Part shown: in pieces, positions 41,593 through 50,226 of the stretch
Numbering within the stretch: position 1 is the first letter of the stretch
How the letters are laid out: the number at the start of each line of letters is the position of its first letter
The notes under the pieces: model-generated
Databases searched by the model: none
Told to the model about the DNA's origin: nothing
The model's input: only the letters and a program-made list of their open reading frames with translations
DNA from: SIG459 sp045631645
GTDB lineage: Bacteria > Bacillota > Clostridia > Oscillospirales > Oscillospiraceae
Length of the DNA stretch: 64,000 nucleotides
Direction of reading: 5' to 3'
Assembly (NCBI GenBank): GCA_045631645.1
Contig: JAZQVC010000017.1
Coordinates: forward strand, 1 to 64,000
Program-made: the position numbers and the translations under genes

Positions 41593-41853
41593 ATGTTCGC
41601 AAAAGGGGATATTGTGCGCCATTTCAAGCGCGAGATGCTCAGTGAAGAGGCCATTGCAAAAGAGCCTAATATGTATCTTTATGAAATCGTGGGTCAGGCA
41701 GAGCATACGGAAAGTGGGGAGCAGCTTATGATTTATAGACCCCTTTACGGGGAGGGCAAGCTTTATGCCCGCCCTATTGAAATGTTTCTGTCTCGCGTGG
41801 ATAAAGAGAAGTATCCGGAAGTGAAGCAAGAACGCAGATTCGAGAAAAATTGA
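41593..41853 (+). CDS. DUF1653 family protein
   Basis: An 86-residue protein with the DUF1653 pattern GDIVRHFKRE, YLYEIVGQAEHTESGEQL and MIYRPLYGEGKLYARPIEMF. The family is a small beta-rich domain with unknown function, sometimes fused to other proteins. GAGAAAGGGG precedes the ATG. It is divergent from the GIY-YIG gene and followed by its own terminator. Confidence 0.88.
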   Translation: MFAKGDIVRHFKREMLSEEAIAKEPNMYLYEIVGQAEHTESGEQLMIYRPLYGEGKLYARPIEMFLSRVDKEKYPEVKQERRFEKN

Positions 41854-41858
41854 AATAC

Positions 41859-41904
41859 AAAAGCCTGAAGTGAGGGAAAATCGTCCCAAACCTCAGGCTT
41901 TTAT
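41859..41904 (+). terminator. Terminator of the DUF1653 gene
   Basis: AAAAGCCTGA pairs with TCAGGCTTTT across a partly paired 24-base loop. Confidence 0.75.
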
Positions 41905-41987
41905 GTTTCCCTAAATGACATAACAAAAAGGTTAAAAATATGTGATGAAATTTGTTCAAGTTAAAAAATAAACTAAAGGAAATGATA

Positions 41988-42016
41988 TTTACAGAGGATA
42001 AATTGTAATATATACT
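41988..42016 (+). promoter_or_regulatory. Promoter of the hydrogenase operon
   Basis: TTTACA (41988-41993), 17-base spacer, TATACT (42011-42016); a leader of about 70 bases follows. Confidence 0.75.
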
Positions 42017-42092
42017 AAATATCACAATAAACTGGGAAGAAGCGCCCGTGAAAAAATAAAGTATGTCTTAACATATAAGGAGGAAAAACAAT

Positions 42093-42581
42093 ATGGCCCA
42101 CTTGCAAGAAGCCGCTATAAAAAAGGTTCATGCAATATGCGACCGCTATGAGGGGGAGTCCACTCCTCTCATCATGATTCTCAGCGATATCCAGAAGGAA
42201 TTCGGCTATGTTCCCATGGAGGTTCAGGAGATCGTTTCCGCCCGCACCGGTATCTCTGTTGCCGAAATTTACGGTGTTGTTACCTTTTATTCCTTTTTCT
42301 CCCTTGAGCCCAAGGGCAAGTATGTAATCGGCATCTGCCTTGGCACTGCATGCTACGTAAAGGGTGCACAGCAGATTTGCGACCAGTTCTGCGAAATGCT
42401 TGGCATTCAGCCCGGCCAGACCAGCAGTGACGGTCTTTTTACTGTTGATGCTCTGCGCTGCATCGGCGCTTGCGCCGCTGCCCCTGCCGTAACCATCAAC
42501 GGCAAGATTTATGCCCGCGTTAATGTTAAGGATATTGCCGGCATTATCGCTGAATACAAAAACAAGGAGGGTGCCAACTGA
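42093..42581 (+). CDS. hydC: NAD(P)-linked hydrogenase NuoE-like subunit (HydC/HndA)
   Basis: A 162-residue thioredoxin-like [2Fe-2S] subunit homologous to complex I NuoE. The four ligands are seen in CLGTACYVKGA and CIGACAAAPA; the N-terminal helical part has LIMILSDIQKEFGYVP, typical of the family. It passes electrons within the trimeric hydrogenase between the flavin subunit and the H-cluster subunit. AAGGAGG before the ATG; the stop TGA overlaps the next ATG in ATGA-type coupling (42581). Confidence 0.92.
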   Translation: MAHLQEAAIKKVHAICDRYEGESTPLIMILSDIQKEFGYVPMEVQEIVSARTGISVAEIYGVVTFYSFFSLEPKGKYVIGICLGTACYVKGAQQICDQFCEMLGIQPGQTSSDGLFTVDALRCIGACAAAPAVTINGKIYARVNVKDIAGIIAEYKNKEGAN

Positions 42582-44446
42582 TGTTCAAGACTTGTGAAGA
42601 ACTTCGCGCAAAGATTGCTGAATATACCGCTGAACTGGATAGCAAATTCAACGGCTGCGACGGCAAGCGTTATATCATGCTCTGCGGCGGTACCGGCTGC
42701 GTTGCCGGCGGCACCATGCGAATTAAGGAAAAGTTTGAAGAATACATAAAAGAATGCCATCTTGAGGATAAGGTCGAGATCCGCGTTGTCGGCTGCTTCG
42801 GCCTCTGCTCTCAGGGTCCCTTCGTCCGCATCTTCCCCGAGGACGTTCTCTATCGTCTGGTCAAGCCCTCCGATGTTCAGGAGATCGTCATGAAGGATCT
42901 CATGCTGGGCGAAACAGTTGACCGCCTCGTATATAAAGACCCCCAGACCGGAGAAAAGATTACCAAAATGGAAGAAATCGGCTTCTACCGCAAGCAAAAG
43001 CGCATCGCCCTCCACGGCTGTGGCGTCATTGATCCCAACAAGATTGAGGAAGCTCTTGGTTACGGCGGCTATCAGGGACTTATGAATGCCCTGAGCATGT
43101 CCAGAGAGGATGTTATAAAGCTCATTCTTGATTCCGGTCTCCGCGGACGCGGCGGCAGCGGCTTCCCCACCGGACGCAAGTGGCAGTTTGCCTATGGCAG
43201 CGATGCCGGCCAGAAGTACGTGGTCTGCAACGGTGACGAAGGTGACCCCGGCGCATTCATGGATCGTTCCATTCTTGAGGACAACCCCCTTGCTGTAATC
43301 GAAGGCATGGCCATCGCCGGCTACGCCATCGGTGCAAGCGAAGGCTACTTCTATATCCGTGCTGAATACCCCATCGCTGTTTCCCGCATCACTGAAACCA
43401 TCAAAAAGTGCGAAGAGCTGGGTCTTCTCGGAGATAACATTCTTGGCACCGGCTTTAGCTTCCATGCCCACGTCCGTCTGGGCCCCGGCGCATTCGTCTG
43501 CGGCGAGGAGACCGCTCTGCTGAACTCCATCATGGGTCAGCGCGGCATGCCCAGACCCCGTCCTCCTTTCCCTGCAGTTAAGGGCCTTTGGAATAGTCCC
43601 ACCATCGTTAACAACGTTGAAACTCTGGCCACCGTTCCCTACATCCTCCGCGAGGGTCTTGAGGCCTTCACTCAGTACGGCACCGAAAAGTGCAAGGGCA
43701 CCAAGGTCTTCTGCCTTGGCGGTAAGGTCAACAATGTCGGCCTTGTTGAGATTCCCATGGGCGTTACCCTCCGCGAGCTGATTTATGAAATCGGCGGCGG
43801 TGTTCAGGACGGCAAGCAGTTCAAGGCCATCCAGACCGGTGGTCCTTCCGGCGGCTGCCTGACTCCCGAGTTCCTTGACACTCCCATTGACTTCGACAAC
43901 ATGGTTGCAGCGGGCTCCATGATGGGCTCCGGCGGCGCCATTGTTATGGACGAAGATAACTGCATGGTTGACGTTGCAAAGTTCTATATGGGCTTTATCT
44001 GCGATGAGAGCTGCGGTAAGTGCACTCCCTGCCGCATCGGTACCAAGCGTATGATGGAGATTCTCGAGCGTATCACCAACGGCACCGGCACTATGAAGGA
44101 CTTCGATGAGCTTGAAGCAATTTCCTCTGCTTGCCAGACCAACGCTCTCTGCGCTCTTGGTCAGACTGCAGCAAACCCCATCATGTCCACAATTCAGCAT
44201 TTCAAGGATGAGTATATCGCTCACATTGAAGATAAGGTCTGCCCCGCAGGTATTTGCAAAGACCTCATCAGCTACAGCATTGACGCAGATAAGTGCAAGA
44301 AGTGCTCTCTCTGCTCCCGTGTCTGCCCCGTGGAAGCCATCAGCGGTACCCCCGGTAAGACCGTATTTACCATCGACCCCACAAAGTGCATCAAGTGCGG
44401 TATGTGCATAGCAAGCTGCAAGTTCGATGCCATCATCAAGGAATAA
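42581..44446 (+). CDS. hydB: NAD(P)-linked hydrogenase NuoF-like flavin subunit (HydB/HndC)
   Basis: A 621-residue subunit. An N-terminal [2Fe-2S] thioredoxin-like domain (CGGTGCVAGGT, VVGCFGLCSQGPFV) leads to the NuoF core with FMN- and NADH-binding glycine-rich sequence GRGGSGFPTGRKW and CNGDEGDPGAFMDR, the SLBB domain, and the [4Fe-4S] ligand run ESCGKCTPCRIGTKR. The C-terminal extension carries two ferredoxin-like clusters, CKKCSLCSRVCPVEAI and CIKCGMCIASCKFDAI. This layout is that of electron-bifurcating or NADH/ferredoxin-using trimeric hydrogenases (family knowledge). Bifurcation is not shown by sequence alone. Confidence 0.93.
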   Translation: MFKTCEELRAKIAEYTAELDSKFNGCDGKRYIMLCGGTGCVAGGTMRIKEKFEEYIKECHLEDKVEIRVVGCFGLCSQGPFVRIFPEDVLYRLVKPSDVQEIVMKDLMLGETVDRLVYKDPQTGEKITKMEEIGFYRKQKRIALHGCGVIDPNKIEEALGYGGYQGLMNALSMSREDVIKLILDSGLRGRGGSGFPTGRKWQFAYGSDAGQKYVVCNGDEGDPGAFMDRSILEDNPLAVIEGMAIAGYAIGASEGYFYIRAEYPIAVSRITETIKKCEELGLLGDNILGTGFSFHAHVRLGPGAFVCGEETALLNSIMGQRGMPRPRPPFPAVKGLWNSPTIVNNVETLATVPYILREGLEAFTQYGTEKCKGTKVFCLGGKVNNVGLVEIPMGVTLRELIYEIGGGVQDGKQFKAIQTGGPSGGCLTPEFLDTPIDFDNMVAAGSMMGSGGAIVMDEDNCMVDVAKFYMGFICDESCGKCTPCRIGTKRMMEILERITNGTGTMKDFDELEAISSACQTNALCALGQTAANPIMSTIQHFKDEYIAHIEDKVCPAGICKDLISYSIDADKCKKCSLCSRVCPVEAISGTPGKTVFTIDPTKCIKCGMCIASCKFDAIIKE

Positions 44447-44460
44447 AGGAGGGAATCGAA

Positions 44461-46233
44461 ATGAGCAAAGTCAATATTAAGATTGAAGGCCATGCCTATC
44501 AGGTTGAACAAGGCCTGACCATTCTGGAGGCTGCTCGCCAGTGCGGATATGAGATTCCCACCCTGTGCTCCTTCAACCATGGCGAGTGCAGCACCGGTTC
44601 CTGCCGCGTCTGCCTTGTTGAGGTCAAAGGCGCAAGAGGCCTTGTTGCTTCCTGCGTTTATCCCGTGGAGGAGGGAATGGAAGTTGTAATTTCCTCTCCC
44701 AAAGCTGTCAGCGCTCGCCGCACCAGCGTCGAGCTTCTGCTCAGCAACCATTCTCAGAACTGCCAGGCCTGCGCAAAGAACGGCAAGTGCGAACTTCTCC
44801 ATGTTGCCAAGCAGACCCGTGTTAGAGAAAATATGTTCGTCGGCGGCAAGACCGACACCCAGTATGACGATGTAACTCCCGCCATCGTCCGCGATACCAG
44901 CAAGTGCGTTCTCTGCGGACGCTGCATTGAGCGCTGCAAGAATGCCCACGGCAACGGCGTTCTGGGTTTCCAGAAGCGCGGTTTTGAAACCGTTGTAGGC
45001 CCTGCCGGCGGACTCACTCTGGATAAGAGCCCCTGCATTATGTGCGGCCAGTGCGTCAGCGTTTGCCCCACCGGTGCTCTCATGGCCAAGACCGATATCG
45101 ACGATGTTGATATGGCTTTCGCCCAGGGCAAGCATGTCGTTGTCCAGACTGCTCCCGCAGTCCGCGCCGGTCTCGGCGAGGAATTTGGCATGCCCATAGG
45201 CACTCCTGTCACCGGCAAGATGGTGGCTGCTCTCCGCCGTCTGGGCTTCGCTAAGGTTTATGACACCAACTTTGCAGCTGACCTGACCATTATGGAAGAG
45301 GCCACCGAGCTTCTCGGCCGCATTAAAAACGGCGGAACTCTCCCCATGATCACCTCCTGCTCTCCCGGCTGGATCAACTATGCCGAGACCTACTATGGCG
45401 ATCTTCTGGGTCACATTTCCTCCTGCAAGTCTCCCCACGAGATGCAGGGTGCCGTCATCAAGAGCTATTATGCCAAGGAAAAGGGCATAGACCCCAAGGA
45501 TATCTTCGTTGTTTCCATCATGCCCTGCACCGCCAAGAAGGACGAGAAGGAGCGCAAGCAGCTCCAGCATGACGGTATCAAGGATGTTGATGCTGTTCTC
45601 ACCGTCCGTGAGCTGGGCGATATGATCAAGAGAGCAGGTATACGCTTCAACCGCCTCCCCGACGAGGACTTCGATCAGGATCTTCTGGGCGAATATTCCG
45701 GCGCAGCCGTTATCTTCGGCGTAACCGGCGGCGTTATGGAAGCTGCCCTCCGCACTGCTTACTTTGTCCTTGAGGGCAAGGAGCATGAGGCTATCAAGTT
45801 TGAGGCTGTCCGCGGCTTCGAAGGCATCAAGGAAGCCAGCATCACCCTCGGTGGTATGCAGGTAAATGTTGCAGTTGCCAGCGGTATGAAAAATGCCAAG
45901 GTTCTGCTTGACGATATCCGCGACGGCAAGAGCAAGTATCACTTCATCGAGATTATGGGCTGCCCCGGCGGCTGCATCAATGGTGGCGGTATGCCTATTG
46001 TCCGTCATTGCTTCCTCCCTGATGAGGCTCATGACATTATGGACACCTACCGCGAGAAGCGTGCCGCTGCCCTCTACAGCGAGGACGAGCGCAACACCCT
46101 CCGCCAGAGCCATAATAACAGTCAGGTTAAGGCACTCTATGAAAACTTCCTCGGCGAGCCCAACAGCCACCTTGCCCACGAGCTGCTTCACACCAGCTAT
46201 GAGGCAAAGAAGCCCTTTAAGTTTGATTGCTGA
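44461..46233 (+). CDS. hydA: [FeFe]-hydrogenase catalytic subunit (HydA/HndD)
   Basis: A 590-residue iron hydrogenase. The N-terminus has a [2Fe-2S] domain (CSFNHGECSTGSCRVC), a His-Cys3 [4Fe-4S] site (HSQNCQACAKNGKC) and two [4Fe-4S] clusters (CVLCGRCIERC, CIMCGQCVSVC). The H-cluster motifs are TSCSPGW (P1), MPCTAKKDE (P2) and MGCPGGCINGGG (P3), all intact, so it should be active in H2 production. ATG 44461 is chosen because AAGGAGGG lies upstream; upstream in-frame codons are within hydB. It ends the operon at a terminator. Confidence 0.95.
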   Translation: MSKVNIKIEGHAYQVEQGLTILEAARQCGYEIPTLCSFNHGECSTGSCRVCLVEVKGARGLVASCVYPVEEGMEVVISSPKAVSARRTSVELLLSNHSQNCQACAKNGKCELLHVAKQTRVRENMFVGGKTDTQYDDVTPAIVRDTSKCVLCGRCIERCKNAHGNGVLGFQKRGFETVVGPAGGLTLDKSPCIMCGQCVSVCPTGALMAKTDIDDVDMAFAQGKHVVVQTAPAVRAGLGEEFGMPIGTPVTGKMVAALRRLGFAKVYDTNFAADLTIMEEATELLGRIKNGGTLPMITSCSPGWINYAETYYGDLLGHISSCKSPHEMQGAVIKSYYAKEKGIDPKDIFVVSIMPCTAKKDEKERKQLQHDGIKDVDAVLTVRELGDMIKRAGIRFNRLPDEDFDQDLLGEYSGAAVIFGVTGGVMEAALRTAYFVLEGKEHEAIKFEAVRGFEGIKEASITLGGMQVNVAVASGMKNAKVLLDDIRDGKSKYHFIEIMGCPGGCINGGGMPIVRHCFLPDEAHDIMDTYREKRAAALYSEDERNTLRQSHNNSQVKALYENFLGEPNSHLAHELLHTSYEAKKPFKFDC

Positions 46234-46255
46234 AAACCGAATCCAGACATATATG

Positions 46256-46298
46256 AAAAAAGCGACACCCGATTATCAAAATCGGGTATCGCTTTTTT
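46256..46298. terminator. Bidirectional terminator between hydA and the OFA transporter gene
   Basis: AAAAAAGCGA and TCGCTTTTTT flank an inner ACCCGATT / AATCGGGT stem. Confidence 0.9.
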
Positions 46299-46309
46299 GT
46301 TTTTAATTT

Positions 46310-47629
46310 TTAATCAACTTTTTTAACGGGACGCACCAGAATAACACTCAGAAGCAGCGCCACCAAATAAAGGGCAGCGGTCACATAAAGGACTATCTGA
46401 TAGCCGGTGGGATTCACCATGTGGCCGTTGATTTCAACCATCTCGCCGAAATGGTTGACAATCCATGTTGCAAGCTGGTTGCCGCTGAGACCTGCAAAAG
46501 CCCATGCGGAAAGGGTGATGCCGTGGAGGGTGCTTATGCTGCCCATGCCGTAATGGTCGGAAAGCAGGGGAGCAACATTGGAAAAACCGCCGCCGTAGCC
46601 TGCGTTGACAACCATTATGAGAATAAGAACGAGAATGGCGGAAAGCTTGTTTGCTGCGCCGTTTCCGATGCCGCCGGTGACAAGTACCACCACGTTGAAA
46701 GCGATGGAGAGGGCGAAAATCAGCTTATAAATGGTGTTGCGATCCTTGGTGCGGTCACCGATGCCGGAGAAGAAAAGGCGACCGCCTGCGTTGAAAACAG
46801 CAGACAGAGTGGAGACCAAAGCAACGGCAGATGCCATGCCGATGCATTTAACAATGGCCTTTTCCTGAGAGAGGAGAGCAAGGCCGCAGGTGATGTTGAT
46901 ATAAAACATAAGCCAGATGCCTGCGTAGTTGCGGATGGGTCTGGTTTTGATTACGGAGAGGATGCCCTGACCTTTTTCCTTTTTCTGAGGCTCATGCCAG
47001 CCCTCGGGCTTTTTCAGCAGACGGTGGCCGATGAACATCATAACGAAATATACCGCAGCGAGAATGAAGAACATCTTATAGATGCCGCCCTCACCAAGAC
47101 GGCTCAAAAGCGCCTGCATAATAGGACTTGCGAAAGCCTTTGCGGCGCCGAAGCCCGCAACGGCAAGACCCGTGGCGAGACCTTTCTGCTTGCTGAACCA
47201 AAGCATAAGAGTCTTAACAGGGGAAAGATAGCCGGTACCCAGACCTATGCCCATGATGAAGCCGTAGCAGACATACATGCCCACCAAGGCCAAAACGCTG
47301 CCCTTGTGGATACCGCCGTAGTAAATAAAGAAGCCTGTGCCTGCCATGCCGATGGCAAAGGTGATGGTGGATATGAGAGAGGATTTGCGGATGTCACGCT
47401 CAACAATGTTGCCGAGAAAAGCGGCAGACATGCCGAGGAAGAAGATCGCAATGCTGAAGGCCCACTCGGTGGCAGACTTGGAAAAGCCGATGTGGTCGGC
47501 GATTTCCTGGCTGAAAATGGACCAGCAGTAGACAGTGCCGATGCTGCAGTGGATGAGAAGCGCGGGGATGGCGCCGCAAAGCCATTTGTTGTTGCGACGG
47601 TTGCGGGGGGAAGACTTAATAGTTTCCAT
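46310..47629 (-). CDS. OFA-family MFS transporter (oxalate/formate or monocarboxylate type)
   Basis: A 439-residue protein with 12 helices of the OFA branch of the major facilitator superfamily: GTVYCWSIFSQEIADHIGF in TM1, GLGTGYLSPVKTLMLWF in the family loop between TM4 and TM5, KGLATGLAVAGFGAAKAF in TM5, and PLLSDHYGMGSISTLHGI in TM10. OFA members exchange oxalate/formate or import monocarboxylates such as lactate. The promoter is followed by a ZTP riboswitch (47674-47770), so expression should rise when the purine intermediate ZMP/ZTP builds up. As ZTP signals lack of 10-formyl-THF, a formate-type substrate is attractive (inference). Confidence 0.85.
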   Translation of the reverse strand: METIKSSPRNRRNNKWLCGAIPALLIHCSIGTVYCWSIFSQEIADHIGFSKSATEWAFSIAIFFLGMSAAFLGNIVERDIRKSSLISTITFAIGMAGTGFFIYYGGIHKGSVLALVGMYVCYGFIMGIGLGTGYLSPVKTLMLWFSKQKGLATGLAVAGFGAAKAFASPIMQALLSRLGEGGIYKMFFILAAVYFVMMFIGHRLLKKPEGWHEPQKKEKGQGILSVIKTRPIRNYAGIWLMFYINITCGLALLSQEKAIVKCIGMASAVALVSTLSAVFNAGGRLFFSGIGDRTKDRNTIYKLIFALSIAFNVVVLVTGGIGNGAANKLSAILVLILIMVVNAGYGGGFSNVAPLLSDHYGMGSISTLHGITLSAWAFAGLSGNQLATWIVNHFGEMVEINGHMVNPTGYQIVLYVTAALYLVALLLSVILVRPVKKVD

Positions 47630-47673
47630 AGTTTTCCATTCCTTTCCGGTTACCCGGTCTTGGCGCTAATAAT

Positions 47674-47770
47674 AAAAAACGCCGCACATCCGGGTTTTTG
47701 TGCCCAGACGGTCGGCTCTACTGCTATACTCCCCGTGGTCAATTCCACTTTATCCGTCAGTCGTATAACT
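47674..47770 (-). promoter_or_regulatory. ZTP (pfl) riboswitch upstream of the OFA transporter
   Basis: On the minus strand the leader has P1 TTATAC (47768-47763) pairing GTATAG (47729-47724); the conserved ACTGACGG; P2 GTGG (47748-47745) / CCAC (47738-47735); then GGGGAG (47734-47729) and, at 47716-47701, GCCGACCGTCTGGGCA, the domain-3 signature of the class (GCCG..CCG.CTGGGCA). A GCACA/TGTGC stem and TTTTTT (47679-47674) form the expression platform. Known ZTP aptamers bind ZMP/ZTP and generally turn genes on when 10-formyl-THF is short. Confidence 0.85.
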
Positions 47771-47776
47771 GATATT

Positions 47777-47805
47777 ATGATATCAACAAGAAAACTTAAA
47801 GTCAA
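47777..47805 (-). promoter_or_regulatory. Promoter of the ZTP-controlled transporter gene
   Basis: Minus-strand TTGACT (47805-47800), 17-base spacer, TATCAT (47782-47777). The start would fall at about 47770, just before P1 of the riboswitch. The region around the -10 (47770-47785) is also a TGATAT/ATATCA inverted repeat. Confidence 0.8.
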
Positions 47806-47827
47806 CAATAAATTAGAAAAAATGCAA

Positions 47828-47863
47828 AAAAAAGAGCTTTCGGGCTTCCGAAAGCTCTTTTTT
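47828..47863 (-). terminator. Terminator of the BMP-ABC permease genes
   Basis: Perfect 16-bp stem AAAAAAGAGCTTTCGG / CCGAAAGCTCTTTTTT with loop GCTT. Confidence 0.92.
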
Positions 47864-47872
47864 GTTAGGATT

Positions 47873-48904
47873 TTAACGACTGCCCTTATCGTAGGGAATG
47901 CCTTCCGCCTTGGGAGCGCGGGAGCTCTTGGAGGTGAAGGCGAGAACGATGAGGGTGATGAGGTAGGGGAGCATGCGGTAGAGATGGGAGGAAATTCCCA
48001 GCTCAGCAAGAAGGAAGCGGCCGTCGCCGTTGATATCGATGCTGGAGTAAGCAGCTGCAATGCACTTGAAAAGACCGAAGAGCAGAGCGGACCAGGCAAT
48101 GTTGCCGGGTTTCCAGTTACCGAAGATCATAACGGCCAGAGCGAGGAAGCCGAAGCCTGCAACGCTGCCGTCTGCGGAGCAGTTGGTGGTGGTGAGAGCG
48201 TAGACAAAACCGCCCATACCTGCCAGCGCACCGGAAATGGTGGTGCCGGCGTAGCGCATGCGGTAAACATTGATGCCCAGAGAGTCGGCAGCCTGAGGAT
48301 TTTCGCCGCAGGCGCGGAGACGAAGACCGAACTTGGTCTTATAGAGGATGATGCTGAGCACAATGAAGAGAATGATGCAGACATAGGTTGCGATATAAAC
48401 CTTCAGCAGGAAGGTGTTGGTGAAGAAGTCAACATCAGCGCGGCGGTCAATGCCGAAGGTGGAGCGCTTGAGCATGAACCAGCTTGCGGAGTCGCCGGTT
48501 GCCATCTGGAGGGTGTTCTGGTTTGCAATGATGCGGACAAGGAAGAGAACCAGAGCGGGAGCCAGAAGGTTCAAAGCGGTACCGCCGATGGTCTGGTCGG
48601 CGCGGAGGTTGATGGATGCAAAGCTGAGGAGCAGGGAGAAGATGGCGCCGAATATAGCGGCAACCAGCATCGCCAGAAGCTCGAAGCCCTGAAGAGCTAT
48701 CCAGTTGCCTGCGTCATAGGCGGCCTGGAAAACTTCTGCCTGCTGCATAACGCGAACAAACAGAACTCCGATGAAGGCGCCGAATATCATGATACCTTCA
48801 AGAGCCAGGTTGATTATACCGCTTCGCTCTGCGAAAACACCTGCGAGAGCGACGATCATAAGGGGAACGGCGTAGATAAGAGTCTGCTGAATCAGAAATG
48901 TCAT
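47873..48904 (-). CDS. BMP-type nucleoside ABC transporter permease (NupC/NupQ type)
   Basis: A 343-residue membrane protein of the branched-chain permease family used in BMP-dependent nucleoside importers. It opens FLIQQTLIYAVPLMIVALAGVFAERSGIINLALEGIMI (a span listed in two blocks: FAERSGIINLALEGIMI is the signature). The EAA-like loop reads RACGENPQAADSLGINVYRMRY. The start overlaps the end of the other permease gene by four bases (48901-48904). A terminator follows. The pair forms the channel for purine or pyrimidine nucleosides (family knowledge). Confidence 0.9.
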   Translation of the reverse strand: MTFLIQQTLIYAVPLMIVALAGVFAERSGIINLALEGIMIFGAFIGVLFVRVMQQAEVFQAAYDAGNWIALQGFELLAMLVAAIFGAIFSLLLSFASINLRADQTIGGTALNLLAPALVLFLVRIIANQNTLQMATGDSASWFMLKRSTFGIDRRADVDFFTNTFLLKVYIATYVCIILFIVLSIILYKTKFGLRLRACGENPQAADSLGINVYRMRYAGTTISGALAGMGGFVYALTTTNCSADGSVAGFGFLALAVMIFGNWKPGNIAWSALLFGLFKCIAAAYSSIDINGDGRFLLAELGISSHLYRMLPYLITLIVLAFTSKSSRAPKAEGIPYDKGSR

Positions 48905-50226
48905 ACCTCGTCGCCTCCTTTCTCGGTTTCATCTTCCGAAACTGCCGGGGTTTCCTCGGAAGAAGCTTCTTCGCCTGCGGGTTCTTTTTCAGCATCGGGC
49001 GAAGGTTCGGCGTTGGCATTTACCGCGCCAACCTTGTCCTTCTTGCGGCCGCTGAGCCACATGCGGATAACAAGGGAGAATGCGGAGAGGTAAACGATAA
49101 CGGCGATGATAACGTCGGTGATGTATTCGTTGTAAGCAGTGAGCTTGGTGAGCTGGAGACCGACGATGTCCAGCATAGCCATGAATATACCGGAGAAGAC
49201 TACGGCAATGGGGTTATTCAGAGCCAGCAGTGCAACGGGGATACCGTTGAAGCCCTCGTCGGGGAGGGACTGATAGGTGGTCCAGAAGAACTCGGTGTTG
49301 CCGCTGAGCCAGTAGAGGCTGGCGCCTGCTGCTGCGAGAGCACCGGCGATAGCCATAGAGAGAACGATGTTGCGCTTATCCTTGATGCCGGCATAGCGTG
49401 CGCTGTGGCGGTTGGCACCGCAGGCCTTAAGCTCATAGCCCAGAGTGGTTTTGTTCATCAGGATATACATCAAAATTGCAATAACAATGGCAACGAGGAT
49501 ACCTGCGTTGACCTGGCTGCCGACGAAGATTTTGTCCAAACCCAGCTTGGGAGTGGCAACGCCGAAGCCGTCCACATAAGCGCCGTCCACGAGACCGTAG
49601 GTGGTTTTGTAGACGTATGCGGTCTTGGTGCCTTCAACAACGTTCTTCAGGTTGGACTTGTCGAAAAGCCAGGTTACAAGGTTTGCTGCGATCCAGTTGG
49701 TCATAATGCAGGCCAAAACCTCATTAATATTGAGGAAGGCTTTGACTATGCCGGGGATAGCGCCCCAAAGAGCACCGGCCAGACAGCCTGCTGCAAAAGC
49801 AAGAATCCAAGTGAGGGCATCGGGAATTGCGCCGTCGGGAATGGAGAGAGCAACAAACAGAGTGGCGGCGGTACCCATCAGGTACTGACCGGGAGCGCCG
49901 ATGTTGAAAAGTCCGGTTTTGAATGCAACAGCAACGGAAAGACCGGTGAGAATCAGGGGAGTTGCGCGGAAGAGCATATTGCCCACGTTGGCGCTGTTGA
50001 ATCCCCAGCTGAGATTACCTACGCTGTCGCGTCCCGTGGAGAGAATACCTGCGAATATGAGGCGGAAGCCTTCCCATGCGCCGGCGAGGGAGATGCGCTC
50101 ATTGAAAAGACCGACGATGACAACGGCAATACCGCCAACGAGAAGGCCGATGATGATACTCAGAAGGGAGGCGAGAATCTTCTTGGTGCCGTCTTTATTG
50201 TAGAGGTTGACTAATTTCTCTTTCAT
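48901..50226 (-). CDS. BMP-type nucleoside ABC transporter permease (NupB/NupP type)
   Basis: A 441-residue permease with eight to ten helices, starting IILASLLSIIIGLLVGG-like sequence and containing FRATPLILTGLSVAVAFKTGLFNIGAPGQYLMG (signature: FKTGLFNIGAPGQYLMG). The cytoplasmic EAA-like loop reads ACGANRHSARYAGI. The C-terminal 50 residues are acidic and low-complexity (PSPDAEKEPAGEEASSEE), which is an extra tail without known role. It overlaps the ATPase gene by four bases at its start and the second permease gene at its end, so the three are tightly coupled. Confidence 0.9.
   Translation of the reverse strand: MKEKLVNLYNKDGTKKILASLLSIIIGLLVGGIAVVIVGLFNERISLAGAWEGFRLIFAGILSTGRDSVGNLSWGFNSANVGNMLFRATPLILTGLSVAVAFKTGLFNIGAPGQYLMGTAATLFVALSIPDGAIPDALTWILAFAAGCLAGALWGAIPGIVKAFLNINEVLACIMTNWIAANLVTWLFDKSNLKNVVEGTKTAYVYKTTYGLVDGAYVDGFGVATPKLGLDKIFVGSQVNAGILVAIVIAILMYILMNKTTLGYELKACGANRHSARYAGIKDKRNIVLSMAIAGALAAAGASLYWLSGNTEFFWTTYQSLPDEGFNGIPVALLALNNPIAVVFSGIFMAMLDIVGLQLTKLTAYNEYITDVIIAVIVYLSAFSLVIRMWLSGRKKDKVGAVNANAEPSPDAEKEPAGEEASSEETPAVSEDETEKGGDEV

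Noticed and set aside
41950..41975. Rex redox-repressor site (TTTGTTCAAGTTAA) before the hydrogenase operon
   Set aside because: Only a half-match to the TTGTTAA-N4-TTAACAA consensus, without a second arm at the right spacing.
46421..49093. Very long open frame on the plus strand across the OFA transporter and nucleoside permease genes
   Set aside because: It is antisense to well-supported genes with conserved families, has no recognisable domain and no ribosome-binding site; similar long antisense frames recur in this window because of codon bias.
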